From Sophora flavescens (taxonomy: Eukaryota; Streptophyta; Magnoliopsida; Fabales; Fabaceae), in the NCBI GenBank assembly GCA_030762895.1, contig CM061068.1:155144811-155208810 (forward strand): DNA of 64,000 nucleotides. The letters are read 5' to 3'. The notes beneath the pieces are model-generated. The model ran no database searches, had not been told where the DNA came from, and worked only from the letters and a program-made list of their open reading frames with translations. Of the stretch, positions 10,680 to 22,059 are shown piece by piece. The translations under genes were made by a program, and so were the position numbers. Within the stretch, counting starts at the first letter, position 1; the number at the start of each line of letters is the position of its first letter.

Positions 10680-11518
10680 CATGTACCATTGGGGATAGTA
10701 AATTCGACAATTGCATGTTGGATTTGGGAGCCTCTATTAATGTCATGCCTACTTCTATTTTCAACAGTCTTGATCTTGGTCCCTTGCAACATACAGGCCT
10801 CACAATTCAGTTGGCAAACAGGACCAACGCTCGCCCCATTGGAGTAGTAGAAGATGTTCTTGTTCGAGTTGATGACCTGATTTTCCCTGCTGATTTTTAC
10901 ATTCTGGACATGGCAGGGGAAACATATTCTAGCAGATCACCAATCATTCTGGGCAGGCCGTTTATGAAAATGGCAAGGACAAAGATTGATGTTCACGATG
11001 GAACCATGTCCATGGAGTTTGGTGACATTGTGGCAAAATTCAACATTTTCGACGCTATGAAGCATCCCTTGGAAGAGCACTCTGTTTTTCAAATAGAGCT
11101 GCTCTCTGAAATTGTTGATGAAACTTATGATGATTTGGAAGCAGCACCAGTAACCCCCTCCACTTGCTTATCACCAACCACTGTGGAACAACCAGCAATG
11201 GAGTTCAAGCCTCTGCCTGAGAGACCGGATTTTGAACCCTTGAACATGAAGGCACTATGGCCAGTCCAAGAGGTTGAACCCCATTTTTATTGGGAAGACT
11301 TTGTTGACATGGTTGACAAGGAGGTCATCTTTGACCCAAGAGGGAGTGAGAAGTCCGTCGCACTCGGCGAGGTCACCATGATTGTCAAGCGCTCACTCTC
11401 ATGCTTATGCTGCATACCATGGGATCCAGAAGGATCATGTTTCATTTTGGGCATTCCTTGGCCGCTGTATCACAGACAGTGGAATCCTGGTGGAACCACC
11501 TCCATGAGTTTTTTCTAA
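10680..11518 (+). pseudogene. Athila-type protease remnant of element B
   Basis: This is the C-terminal gag-pol remnant with the retroviral-type aspartic protease that would process the polyprotein. The motif LDLGASINVMPTSIF carries the active-site D-L-G-A-S-I-N typical of Athila proteases. It is followed by VLVRVDDLIFPADFYILDM and the second conserved block IILGRPFMKMARTKIDV. The tail contains WPVQEVEPHFYWEDF and FDPRGSEKSVAL, which recur almost unchanged at the C terminus of the ORF in element N. The frame is open from the CACTA junction to the stop at 11516. The part upstream of 10680 was lost, and no RT or integrase follows. The open frame upstream to 10529 is CACTA sequence, not protein-coding. 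Confidence 0.75.
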
Positions 11519-13011
11519 ACCTTCTCCTTTCCCCTCACTCTGATTTTATATTTATGTTCTTTCATTGAGGACAATGCATGTTTTAAGTGTGGGGGAGGGA
11601 ACCAATTGATTGGTTGTTTTGTTTTGTTTTTCCTTTTTTGTGTGCTTTGAGTCGTATGTGTGTGAGTCTTGTGTCGGCAAGCTTGATTGGGTTTTGTTGA
11701 ATTTTCATAGATAGATTGCATGTCACATGTTGACTGTTGATGATTGATTGCATGTCACATCTTGACTATTGATGATTTTCCCCCTAGGTCTTGAAATTTG
11801 AAAAATTGACCCCCACTTGAAAAATTGAAAATTTAAACTTTGAGATATTTCATTGTGATTTCATGATTTATGATAAGTTTGGGGTGAAGGGGTGCACACA
11901 CTAGGGATTGTATCTCGGTCAAACAATTTGCAAAATTGTCCGGGTAAGGATTTGAGCCTCCAACATGTTTTTTTTAACTGTGTGAATCACTTTTGAGCTG
12001 CACTTTCCCGAATTTGCTTGAATCTCTTCATGGTTTGCATGTCTATGTGTTTGCATCAAATGATTTAGGCAATTTTCTTTGAATTAGCTACTTGGCCTAA
12101 AAAGAACCATCCCTGATGCATGTTCCCTAAATAGCCCCTTTGAGCCTAATAAGCTATTGTTTCTTGATGACCTCATGTTATGAGCCTAAATCTGGAAAAA
12201 CCATGTTAACCCAATCTTAGGATCAGGAGAGCATGGGTGCTTAGCAAGACAAAGGTTTGCAAGAAAGTAAGTTTGGGGTGGCTACAAGGTGTGGTATATC
12301 ATTCTGGGTTGAGAAAAAGAAAAAAAAATAAAGGTTGGAGCCAAAGGCAAAAAGAAAGAGAAAAAAGAAAAAAAAAAGAGAAAAGTGCAAAAATGTCAAA
12401 AAAGGGTATTGAAAGGAAAAGGCTGTAGTCACCCAAGGCAAAAAGAAAAAAATGGAGAAAGGAACTTGAGTAGGAATTCAATATGTCAAAATGCTCATGC
12501 TCTCTTGGTTCCTAGGGACTTAAGCCTAGTACCTTTGAATATCCTACCTTTAGCCAGGCCCCATTACAACCTTTAAAAGACCTTCTGATGTTGCATGCAT
12601 GTTTTCGTGGAAACCTTGTTTGAGATGAAAATCAAATTCATGGGAAGTGCTCTTAAAAGTGAAATTAAGTGAAATGTCGATAACCTAGACAAATTGAGCG
12701 AATGAGTGAAACGCTAAGTGCCCTTGTGAGGAAGGCGATTGTTTGAATTTGGCGATCTCCCTTTTGTGTGTAACTTGGATCCCTTGCTTAGATTACTGAA
12801 TACATGAATGATGAAATTCTCAATGTTTTAAAGTAAATGAATGTGGGGGTTACATTGTTGCAAATGGGGGGAAAACATTGAAGAAAAACTGTTTTGTTGT
12901 AACTGCATGAAATTTGTGCGAATTAGGTTGAATCCTTTAAGCTTGCCAAGTTTGAGTCTTTTTGAGTTTTAGTTTTCTTGGGGACAAGCAAAGTTTAAGT
13001 TTGGGGTATTT
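11519..13011 (+). other. Non-coding 3' interior and polypurine tract of B
   Basis: There is no gene here. The region is collinear with 20701-22059 of element N (shared GAGCCTCCAACATGTTTT, an A/G-rich run at 12310-12425, CCTAGCCAGGCC-like blocks). This shows that B and N share a 3' untranslated region. It ends in the purine-rich AAGTTTAAGTTTGGGGTATT (about 12991-13010) next to the 3' LTR, which would prime plus-strand DNA. Confidence 0.75.
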
Positions 13012-14268
13012 TGATCAGCCTCTGGCCCGACTAGTTTTTAACTAGTAAGACCATAGGTCTTATTCGAGTTTAATCTCGATTTCGCCCAAATTTGGATGTA
13101 ATTGTCCTCAAGCAACATTTTGAGTCTCTTAAGTAGTTTTAGGGTATTTTAGTTGATTTTGAGTCAAATAAAGCGCTTACTGGTATTTCATGTTTTCAGG
13201 TTGATAGGAAAAGCAAGAAGGGAAGCACACCTGAAGCAGAGACCATCACGCCCAGGCCGTGACACTGGTCACGGCCGTGATGAGCTACCCATGGAAGACA
13301 AAAAGGATCACGGCCCAGTCGTGACACACATCACGGGCGTGATGAGGAGATCATGAAAGTCAGAAAGCATCACGGCCGAGGCGTGACACACATCACGTGC
13401 GTGATGAGAAGACCCAGAAAGTCAGAGTTGATCACGGCCCAGTCGTGATGGAGGTCACGGCCATGACAGATCAGCACCCAAAGTCAGAAGCGATTACGGC
13501 CTGGCCGTGATAGGCACCACGGCCGTGACGGACCAGAATTTGAATGCGCGCCCTTGATAGAAGCGGTCACGGCCTGGCCGTGACGCGCGGCCTCTTTATA
13601 AATAGAAGCGCAGCAGACACAGAAATTCATCCAGTTTTTCACTGTTTCACACTATACTTTTAGGTTGTTGTCATTTCTGTGATGGAGAACTAATTTCCTT
13701 GGGTTAATCTGCTGTAATCGGGTTCTGCCGACACTTGAGATTCTGTAATTCCCGGATTAAATTGATTCTTCCTTTCAATACTATCATGTACGTTCTGTTT
13801 GCTTAATTCAGAATTATATAGAATAGGTATTGATTTGTTTCGATGATTTTGTGTTCCCATATCTATACGTGTTTGCTTAATTCGCGTGCGTTCAATCGTG
13901 TTTGCTTAATTCACGAGTGCTTCAACCCGTTTGTTTAATTCGGGAATTGGGAACATATATCGTGTAGCGCCAATTTCGCTTGTTAATTGATGCTACAATC
14001 GAAAAGGGATTAGAATCCGCTTAGGGCATGGGAATTCTATGATAGTGGGAAATCGAGAACAATAGATTAATCGTTTCAATACATTGATAATCACTTGTTT
14101 GCATTGCTTTCTTTTAATTGAATTTCAATCTGAACCCCCAAAAAAAAAAACGATTTTGGAGTTGATAACAATACAAGAGTCCTTATGAGACGACACTCGA
14201 GTTGTCGCTCCCTGACTACAGTTTTTTACAAACCACTCGCTTTTTGACCTGTGCGCGACAGCGTGTCA
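13012..14268 (+). repeat. 3' LTR of element B
   Basis: It is a partner of 4158-5433 with the same TGATCAGCCTCTGG start and GACAGCGTGTCA end. It contains the matching CACGGCCGTGA cluster (13248-13590) and a TATA box (13597-13605). Scattered substitutions and small indels separate the two LTRs, more than between the LTRs of N. Confidence 0.85.
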
Positions 14269-14635
14269 CCCTTCATATTACGCTACCCCTATTGCCTACA
14301 TGTTCATACTATCCCCTTCTCCCCATACCTGGTATGAAGATCAAACCCCGAAACCAAACTAGTCGCGTTCCCTCGAGAGGCTCGATGAGTTCCTCAAGCC
14401 TCGGTCAAGAAAGAAGAGAACCACCAAATAATCCCCAATTTAAGAAAAGGGAAAAGAGATTAAAGAGAGGGATAACCAATTTACCTTTCGAGACACTAGC
14501 ACGCGTGACTTCTCTCCCAAACAGACTCAAGAACACCAAGAACTTCTAAGGGTTCAGGGGAAGGGAAAGGGAAGAGGCTTCTGTCACACTAGGATTGCCC
14601 AATGTGCCAATTTTGAGGGTTACAGCCGCAACCCC
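14269..14635 (-). repeat. Tekay-type LTR G, piece 2 of 3
   Basis: This continues LTR G after element B: CTTCTCCCCATACCTGG is the same block seen in the LTR of A at 15793-15820. It ends at ACCCC (14631-14635), the target site of element A, and resumes at 40069. No gene seen. Confidence 0.65.
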
Positions 14636-17162
14636 TGTGACACCCTTCTACCCCGCATGATAAAGGACATAAAATCCAAAAGTCAATTAAACAGACATGC
14701 ATAACCTGAATAAGAATTCAGTGAGTTGTCCATGGGTAGAAAAGTCCCACATGAACCAAGTTTCAAAATGGCGGAAATAAATAAGTTAAAGCAAATAAAC
14801 ATAATAAAACCCAACCCCGATGTCACATACAGAGTTGGTATAACCCTTCCGTATAACGGAAATACATCTAAACCAAAAGAATTAAAACATAAAAGCAGGC
14901 CCTAACAATGAGTGGGGGCTCCTCAGAGTCACTCCTCTCCGGGATGCCCGTCATCCTCAGCAAATACCGTTCAGGCCAAACACAAGTAACAAACGAAGAG
15001 GAGTAAGTTCATGTATACATAATCAGCATAGAGGTAGGAAGCAAAGTAAATCATACAAGCATGGCATCAACATAGGCATATAGTTTTTAGCATGTATCAA
15101 CGTACATCAACAACAACATCACCGAATATGCTATGCAATGCAAGACACCAACTACTCCGCTACTCCAACTATGCATGTGGATCCAACTAACTCAAGATGA
15201 ACGACTTCGGAGTTACATATCCGTATTGGCCAATAAACACCAACACCAGCAGTCCGCCTAACCTCGGGTAGACCCTATGGATAGCCAACACACCAAACCA
15301 TGGATGCCTCATCACGGGGGGCCGCGGTTACCAAACCTTGGGTAACCTACCGTGGATGGCCGGATCGCCTTACTCTCGGACGATCTCCCCTATGTCGAAC
15401 ATCTCCCAACAACATCTCCAATGAAATGCATGTCAAACAGCAATCAACGGCTAACGCCACCACCTCCGCTTGCACCAACAAGTACTCAAGACTTAACAAT
15501 AACGTTGCTTGGGCCAATAAGCACCCAAGACTTAACCATCAACAGTCATAACAACAACAGCGTTATCCAACACATTATTATGTCAACATATTCATATTAA
15601 CAACAACAGCAACAGCATAATCACAAACCAAACATTATGAATATAAGCATGAATAATCAAATATCCAACAACGACCACTAACATGCTATAATCAACAATC
15701 ACAACCTCATACGTATTAAAATCATTTAATAACACATAAATACGGGGTTATGGGGACCCCTTTTACTTTACTCTAACTCCAAGCCTATGTAAACACTACC
15801 CTTCTCCCCATACCTGGATTGAAGTTCGCGTTTAAAAAGAAGAAATAAGATCCACTAGGGTCCCTGAGATTCAAGATTCACCTACGAACACATTGTGAAA
15901 GGCACATTGTAAAGAACTTAAAATCGGCAGCAATTACCACAAAATCTACCACTGTGTTTGCCTTATATCTCACAAACCAGACATTATTTTACCAATTTGA
16001 ACGGTAAGAATAACTATATACCTTTAATTTATCTTATACAAAAGTTTCAGCTAGATCCAACGGTTAATGAGCACAGGATGATCCTTTCAAGTTGACTGGT
16101 CTGGAGTTACCCGAGTTGCAATCAAATCCAACTTATAAGATGAATAACTCTCACTATATGAATTAAACAGAAATTTTCACCGTTGGATATGAAGTAATAT
16201 AAGCCTAGGAACTCTATAGGAATTTGGAAAAAGATCCAACGGTATATGTAGAAATAGTGAAAGATTTACCGAAACTGTTCCACCAAGTTTCAAGTTTTCA
16301 GCAATGGTTGTTTTTGTCTATAGGTTAAGTTTTCTTCTCCCCTCTTTAAGCATCAATAACCATCCTTTATATAGGCTTAGAGACTCTATAAATCTTCCCA
16401 AAATTCGTTCTCCTTGGTGGCCTAATTAATATTCCATGGTTGGTGAATGTTCTTGCTTTTGTCTCCCACCAAACTTTGATTATTGGTTTTTCTTTCATGA
16501 TGGGCTCCACTAATCCATAAATCACTCCATGCTTTGCTCCACTATGAGTTGTTTTGAGGTGTTATCTGATTGTGGGATGGTTGGTGGAGTTGGTGAGTCA
16601 AAAAGAATGAAACAAAAGGCATTGCACTAATTATCCCACCTAATCTTGCACTAATTATGCCATATGATTCCTTCACTTTTCACCTAACCCTTAAATGATA
16701 TTTCTGACCAATATTTTGAAATCAATTCAATCCTAACAGATATATCTTCAAATAATCTTTCCAAGTAGTGCTCATATACTTAATTTGGGTTTGAAATGGG
16801 TGAGATAGGCCCAAATTAGTGGAGATATATCCAAAATCCGCACAAGCTGGCCTGCTCCACAATTGATTATTTTTTACAACCTAAACTTCCGAATTTGATT
16901 TATATCTCTTCATTAAAGTTGTAGAAAATTCTCTTATATTTCCAATGCCACAAAGATCACCTATATCGGATATCTATAACTCAATATATGACCAAAACGG
17001 TGAAACATGTTACTAGGACTCTAAAAGGTTTTAGTCTTTCTAAGGCTAAACTTTCCAAAAATGAACTTAGATGCCAAGAACAATCTAAAAACCAAATTCA
17101 AACATATATGTCATATATATAAAAATATTAAGATTATTTATGAAAGAAAATCGGGTGTTACA
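14636..17162 (-). repeat. 3' LTR of Tekay element A
   Basis: On the minus strand it runs TGTAACACCC to GGGTGTCACA, 2527 bp, and is closely similar to the 5' LTR at 37594-40063. One visible difference is a segment near 16580-16640 that the 5' LTR lacks (gap at about 39531). The polypurine tract AAGGGAGGTGGAATTG lies at 17163-17178. No gene is present. Small open frames such as 15300-15551 recur in the partner LTR only because the LTRs are copies. Confidence 0.9.
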
Positions 17163-17203
17163 ATTCCACCTCCCTTAAAAAAAAATCGTCCTCGAAATTT
17201 CTA

Positions 17204-17984
17204 CTAACCTGAACTGAACAGATGCGGGTATGCTTCCTTCATCTTGTTTTCTAATTCCCAGGTAGCATTTTCCTCAGCCGCCCCGCCCCAAACCATCTTG
17301 ACCAAAGGGATCTCCTTTCCCCTAAGCTGCTTCACCCTCCTATCTTCGATCTGAATAGGTAACACCTCGAACGTCAGGTTCTCCTTTAATTGTATTGTAT
17401 CGGGAACTATCACGTGACTCGGGTCATGGATATACTTTCGGAGTTGGGAAACATGAAAGACGTTATGAAGGTTGGATAAAAACGAGGGTAAGGCTATCTG
17501 ATAGGCGACTTCGCTGACTCTTTTAAGAATTTGATAAGGACCGATGAATCTGGGAGTAAGTTTCCTCGCCTTCATCACTCCACCAACCCCAGTTGTCGGG
17601 GTAACTCTCAAGAACACATGGTCACCTTCCTGGAATTCAAGTGCCTTCCTCTTCTTGTCATGGTAGCTCTTTTGCCTACTTTGTGCCACTCTCATCCTTT
17701 CCTGGATCATCCTTATTTTCTCAGTTGTTTCTTGCACTATTTCTGGTCCTAATACCAAACTATCACCAGGTTCACTCCAACACAAAGGTGTCCTACATCT
17801 CCTTCCATACAAAGCCTCATAAGGGGCCATGCCAATGCTGGAATGAAAACTATTATTGTAGGAAAACTCTATCAGGGCAAAAACTTGTCCCAACTACCTG
17901 GTTGTTCAAGCACACATGCTCTCAACAAGTCCTCTAAGGACTGGATGGTCCTCTCAGACTGCCCATCGGTCTGAGGATGATAAG
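17204..17984 (-). pseudogene. Integrase C-terminal part and chromodomain of A
   Basis: This is the second half of the A integrase, which would insert cDNA into chromatin. It starts at AYHPQTDGQSERTIQ, whose E is the last residue of the catalytic D-D-E triad. A one-base deletion near 17880 makes KFLP run into stops before FALIEFSYNNSFHSSIG restores the frame. The conserved GPYQILKRVSEVAYQIALP block follows. The end, DRRVKQLRGKEIPLVKMVWG...ATWELE, is a chromodomain-like tail, which in chromoviruses is thought to guide integration to modified chromatin. Element N interrupts the gene at 17985; the first half resumes at 23492. Confidence 0.85.
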
Positions 17985-17989
17985 CTGAG

Positions 17990-19416
17990 TGATGAGCCTC
18001 TGGTTGACCGGTTTTATAACTAGTAAAGACATTGGCTTTGTGCTAATTTTATATCATTTTCACCCAAATTAGACTTGATTGTCCTTAAGTAGTATTTTGA
18101 GTCTGTAAAGTGTTTTTATGTTAATTTAGTTGATTTATAGTTAAATAAAACACTTATGTTATTTTCTTATTTTCAGGGTAATAAAAAGGAAATAATTCTG
18201 GTTCGCCTCGCGAGTCCGTGGATTCCAGAAGTTGTATAAAAACCTGTTTGAAGTCAGAACAGGAAAGCTAAAAGGAAGCCCAACAACTTTCATGAAGAAC
18301 TCGGATGCTGAATTGGATGTATAGTGGGTCACATTGGGCCTTGAAGTCAGAACATAATTCCTGTCACTGGAACCTGAACTGGTCTTGAAGATTGGGCCAT
18401 AACTTGGGCTGTAGATGTCGGTTGGAACTGAAACCGGTGGCAACTGAAAGATCAAACAAAGAGCTTTAACTCTCATGAAGACCATTATTCCAAAAAGAGC
18501 CGTTTTGAAGGGCTTTAATCCATGTGAAGTCAGAGGCGTTTCAGCTGCCCTATGAGTTAAATGTGGACATAACGCTCTCATCTTAATTCATAATTAAGCA
18601 AATTAAGTGGCTTTGGAAAGCTAAGAGGCAGAGGTTGAAGTGAATTGAAGGATTATTCAGATATTGAGAGGAGATCTTGAAAGGATTTGTATAAATAGTT
18701 AGTCATAGTTAGGAAAAGTCAGAGTTAGCCAGTTTTGGCTAGTCTTTGATAGTCAGTAATAGTAGTTTATTTTCCTTCCTTTTCTTTTATGTTTAATTCT
18801 GTAATGGAGAATTAGTCTCCTAGATTAATCTACTGGGATTGGTTTCCATTTACATTTGAGGTTCTATAATTCCTGTTTTATTTGCTTTTCTCTTTTCAAT
18901 GCAATGCTATATGTTTCTGTTTGTTATTTCAGGAATGTATAGTGTTGTATTGATTCATTTCGGTGATGCCATGTTCTTATACTTAATCGCGTTTGTTATT
19001 TCGCGTGTGTTCATTCATGTTCGTTTGTTCATGAGGGCTTAACCCCGTTTGTTATTTCGGGAATAGGAACATGCATCCGTAGTAGTGATTGCGTTGTTAA
19101 TTGTTGCTACAACCGGGAGGGGATTAGAATCCGCTTAGGGCTTGGATTTATTTGAACCAATGATAGTGGGAAACCAAGAACAGTAGGTTAATCGTTCTTT
19201 AGCTTATTTGTTAATCTTTTAACTGCTTTGTTTTCATTGTTTTGTTTTATTTATTTTATTTCAATCTCAAAACCCCCCAAAAAACTAACTTTTGATTTTC
19301 TGTTAATAATAACAACAACTAAAGAGTCCTTGAGAGACGATATCCGAGTTGTCGCTCTATACTACATTATTTTAATAATCGCTCGTTCTTTTTGGCGCGT
19401 GGCGACAGCGCGGTCA
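17990..19416 (+). repeat. 5' LTR of element N
   Basis: Starts TGATGAGCCTCTGG and ends CAGCGCGGTCA. TATA box TATAAATAG at 18690-18698. It carries only one GC palindrome of the kind clustered in its relatives (CGCCTCGCGAG, 18203-18213). Short minus-strand frames repeat in both LTRs and are not genes. Confidence 0.92.
18690..18698 (+). promoter_or_regulatory. TATA box of N LTR
   Basis: TATAAATAG about 700 bp into the LTR, repeated at 22760-22768 in the 3' LTR. Its position is the same relative to the LTR end as in element B. Confidence 0.6.
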
Positions 19417-19421
19417 AAAAT

Positions 19422-19440
19422 TGGCGCCGTTGCCGGGGAC
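19422..19440 (+). other. Primer binding site of N (tRNA-Asp)
   Basis: TGGCGCCGTTGCCGGGGAC is complementary to the 3' end of plant tRNA-Asp(GUC) without mismatch. It lies five bases after the LTR. Confidence 0.88.
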
Positions 19441-19539
19441 TCTTGTTTGTTGTTATTAGCATAAAGTTACATTAAAAAAAAAAAAACCTTTTGCATTCCT
19501 GAATTAGTTCTGTCTGCTTTGTCTGGATGTTTGATTGCC

Positions 19540-20700
19540 ATGGATAATTACATGTATGGATATTTGCCTAATGTTTATTATGAACCACCACCTTGCATGT
19601 ATTATCCTAATTTTAGTGAGCCACCACCATACTATCCTAGCCAAGTGACCACCTCTGCACCTTCCGAACCTTCACAGAGCACCTTGGATGAGATTGCTTC
19701 AATGCTACAACAAATGGAAGAGAAAAATCAACGGATGGCACAACAAACTCTTGAATTTCAACAGAAGATGGAGGCTGAATACCATAGGAGCCAAGCTGAA
19801 TCTCAGAAATTGTCCGCTCTAATTGATCAAGTTACCGCCAACTCAGCTGCAATGCTAACTCCACAGCCCATTGAAGAACATAAAGATTCACAAGTCATTC
19901 TTGAAAATATTTCTGATGATGATTTTGATAATGTTTCTGTTGATGATGAATTATGTGTTGAATCCCCTGATCCTAATGCTTGTTATTGTGATGGAACTGC
20001 TTTGTGTGTAGAATGTTTTACAGGTTTATACTTTTCAGGAAAAATAGAAAATGCAGATCGTTTTGCAGGTTTATTTTTTTCAGGAAACTTAGAAAAGGAG
20101 GATCAAGAGGGCATCTACTCCCCCGTGCCTGAAGATAAAGAAGAACCTTTGGGAGTAGATGATTCAAGTAAAACAATTGCATGTATTGAGAGTAATGGGG
20201 TGGATGCACTGTGTGAAGAATTCCCAGACATTCTAACTTTTTCTTATTCATTTTCTTGTAATATATGTACTGACTCTAACCTTTGTGTGGTGTGTGCTGA
20301 AATTTCTGCATGTATAGCAGGTGATAACTTTGCAGTGGATGAAGACCTTGTAGAAGTTGCAGCAACACCGGAAACACCAGTAACCCCAGCTAACTGTTTA
20401 CCACCTCCCCCTGAGGAGCCACCAGTGATGGATTTTGCACCCTTGGATTTTGCACCATGGCCAATCCAAGAGGTTGAGCCCCACTTCTATTGGGGAGACT
20501 TTATTGAGAAGGAGGTCATCTGTGACCCGAGAGGTAGTGAGAAGTCCGCCGCACTGGGTGGATTTATTATAATTGTCAAGTGCTCACCTCCGCATCAAAG
20601 CTGCAAGTTAGGGAGGCTTGGAATGAATTTCAGTCCTTTGGCTACCATGTGGGACTTATGTTACAGGCAGTGGGATCCTGGTGGAACCGCCCTTCAATGA
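19540..20700 (+). CDS. Single gag-like ORF of element N
   Basis: This is an intact 386-codon frame from the first ATG (MDNYMYGYLPNVYYEPPP). The frame is open slightly upstream but without an ATG. The N terminus is rich in Pro and Tyr. Residues about 50-110 (MLQQMEEKNQRMAQQTLEFQ and on) look like a coiled coil. The middle is acidic and Cys-rich, with two near-repeats of GLYFSGKIENADR / GLFFSGNLEKED. The C terminus (WPIQEVEPHFYWGDF, CDPRGSEKSAAL) matches the end of the protease ORF in element B. No retropepsin, zinc knuckle, RT or integrase motif is visible. It may be a Gag that packages the N RNA into particles of an autonomous relative; that role is inference. Frame intactness and near-identical LTRs suggest recent activity. 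Confidence 0.7.
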   Translation: MDNYMYGYLPNVYYEPPPCMYYPNFSEPPPYYPSQVTTSAPSEPSQSTLDEIASMLQQMEEKNQRMAQQTLEFQQKMEAEYHRSQAESQKLSALIDQVTANSAAMLTPQPIEEHKDSQVILENISDDDFDNVSVDDELCVESPDPNACYCDGTALCVECFTGLYFSGKIENADRFAGLFFSGNLEKEDQEGIYSPVPEDKEEPLGVDDSSKTIACIESNGVDALCEEFPDILTFSYSFSCNICTDSNLCVVCAEISACIAGDNFAVDEDLVEVAATPETPVTPANCLPPPPEEPPVMDFAPLDFAPWPIQEVEPHFYWGDFIEKEVICDPRGSEKSAALGGFIIIVKCSPPHQSCKLGRLGMNFSPLATMWDLCYRQWDPGGTALQ

Positions 20701-22059
20701 GTTTTCTTAACCCTTTTTCCTTTTTAATTTTCTTTTCCTTATTTTATTTCTGTTTTATTGTCAATAATGCTCCTGAATAATTTGAGAAGCTCAGGAGTTG
20801 TGTTTGTGTCTTGGTTGGCAAGTTTATTGGATTTTATTGATTTTGCATAGATTGATTGCATGATAGTGTTGATTGTTTTCCCTCTAAGATATGAAAATTT
20901 TTTGGAAAATGATCCCCATATGATTGAAAACTGAACTTTGGGATTTTATTATGATGACATGATTTATGATAAGTTTGGGGTGATAGGAAGCACACACTAG
21001 GGATAGAATCTCGTTCAAATAATTTGCACAAAAATGTCCAGGTGAGGTTTTGAGCCTCCAACATGTTTTAAATTGTGAGAAAATCACTTTTGATTGCACT
21101 TCCCTGGATTTGCTTGAATCTCTTTATGGTTTGCATGATTATATGTTTGCTTCAGATGATTTATGCATTTTCTTTGTAAATAGCTACTTAGCCTAAAGAT
21201 AACCAATTCCTAATGCATGTTCCCTAGTTAGCCCCATTGAGCCTATTAGCCTGTTAATTCTTGTTAACCTTATGTTACAAGCTAAAATCTGAAAAACCAT
21301 GTTAACCCGATCTTAGGATTAGGAGAGCATGGAAGCTTAGTGAGAAATTGGTTGCAAGAAATTAAGTTTGGGGTGGCTACCCGGTGCAATGTGTTGTTTG
21401 GGATTGGGAAAAAGAAAAAAATAATAAAATAAAAATAAAAAAAATAAAAAAAAATGCCAAAAAGAAATAAAAAGGCTGTAGCCACCCAAGGCATAAAGAA
21501 AATTAAGAAAGGAACTTGAGTGAATTTCAAAGTGTAAATAAAGTTCATGCTCTCTTAGTTCCTAGGGTCTTCAGCCTAGTTCCTTTGTATATCCTACCCT
21601 TAGCCAGGCCCCATTACAACCCATAAAAGACCTTTTGATGTTGCTTGCATATTTTCTGTGGGGACCATTTTGAGATGAAAATCAAATTTATGGGAAGTGC
21701 TCTTAAAAGTGAAATTGAGTGAATGTTGTTAGCCTGACAAACTGAGCGAATGAGTGAACACAAATTTCCCTTGTGAGGAAGGCAGTTGTTTGGATTTGGT
21801 GATCTCCCTTTTGTGTGTAACTTAGATCCCCTGCTTAGATTAATGATTGTTTGATTGATGAAATTCTCAATTGTTTAGAATAAATGAATGTGGGGATTGC
21901 TTTGTTTGAAAGGGGGGAACATTGAATTATATTGATAAAGTGCTTGAAATTTGTGCGAAAGTTGATTGAATCCTTAAGCTTGCCATGTTTTGCCAAGTCT
22001 GAGTCCTGTTTAAGTTTTAGTTTGCTTGGGGACAAGCAAAGTTTAAGTTTGGGGTATTT
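20701..22059 (+). other. Non-coding 3' interior and polypurine tract of N
   Basis: There is no gene. It is collinear with 11519-13011 of B. It contains an A-rich tract (21411-21475). It ends with AAGTTTAAGTTTGGGGTATT, the plus-strand primer, immediately before the 3' LTR. Confidence 0.8.

Larger units (their letters stand above)
4158..14268 (+). mobile_element. Athila-type element B, internally deleted, carrying CACTA D
   Basis: Two matching LTRs (4158-5433 and 13012-14268) flank a broken interior. The flanks CCCAT (4153-4157) and CCCTT (14269-14273) fit a 5-bp target duplication with one mismatch, and LTR G resumes on the far side. The 5' interior breaks off within the primer site at 5448 and resumes in the protease at 10680. 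Between them lies truncated CACTA D. The simplest history is CACTA insertion into the protease, then one deletion joining B's primer site to the middle of the transposase. Leader, gag and the start of protease are gone, as are RT and integrase. Confidence 0.8.

Noticed and set aside
15300..15551. 83-codon frame repeated at 38258-38509
   Set aside because: It recurs only because it lies in both LTRs of A; low-complexity Asn/Thr-rich translation.
18159..18581. 140-codon minus-strand frame repeated at 22229-22651
   Set aside because: It is duplicated only because it lies in both LTRs of N; no protein motif.
19422..19440. Possible tRNA-Asp gene
   Set aside because: Only the 3' end complement is present, directly after an LTR; it is a primer binding site, with no cloverleaf around it.
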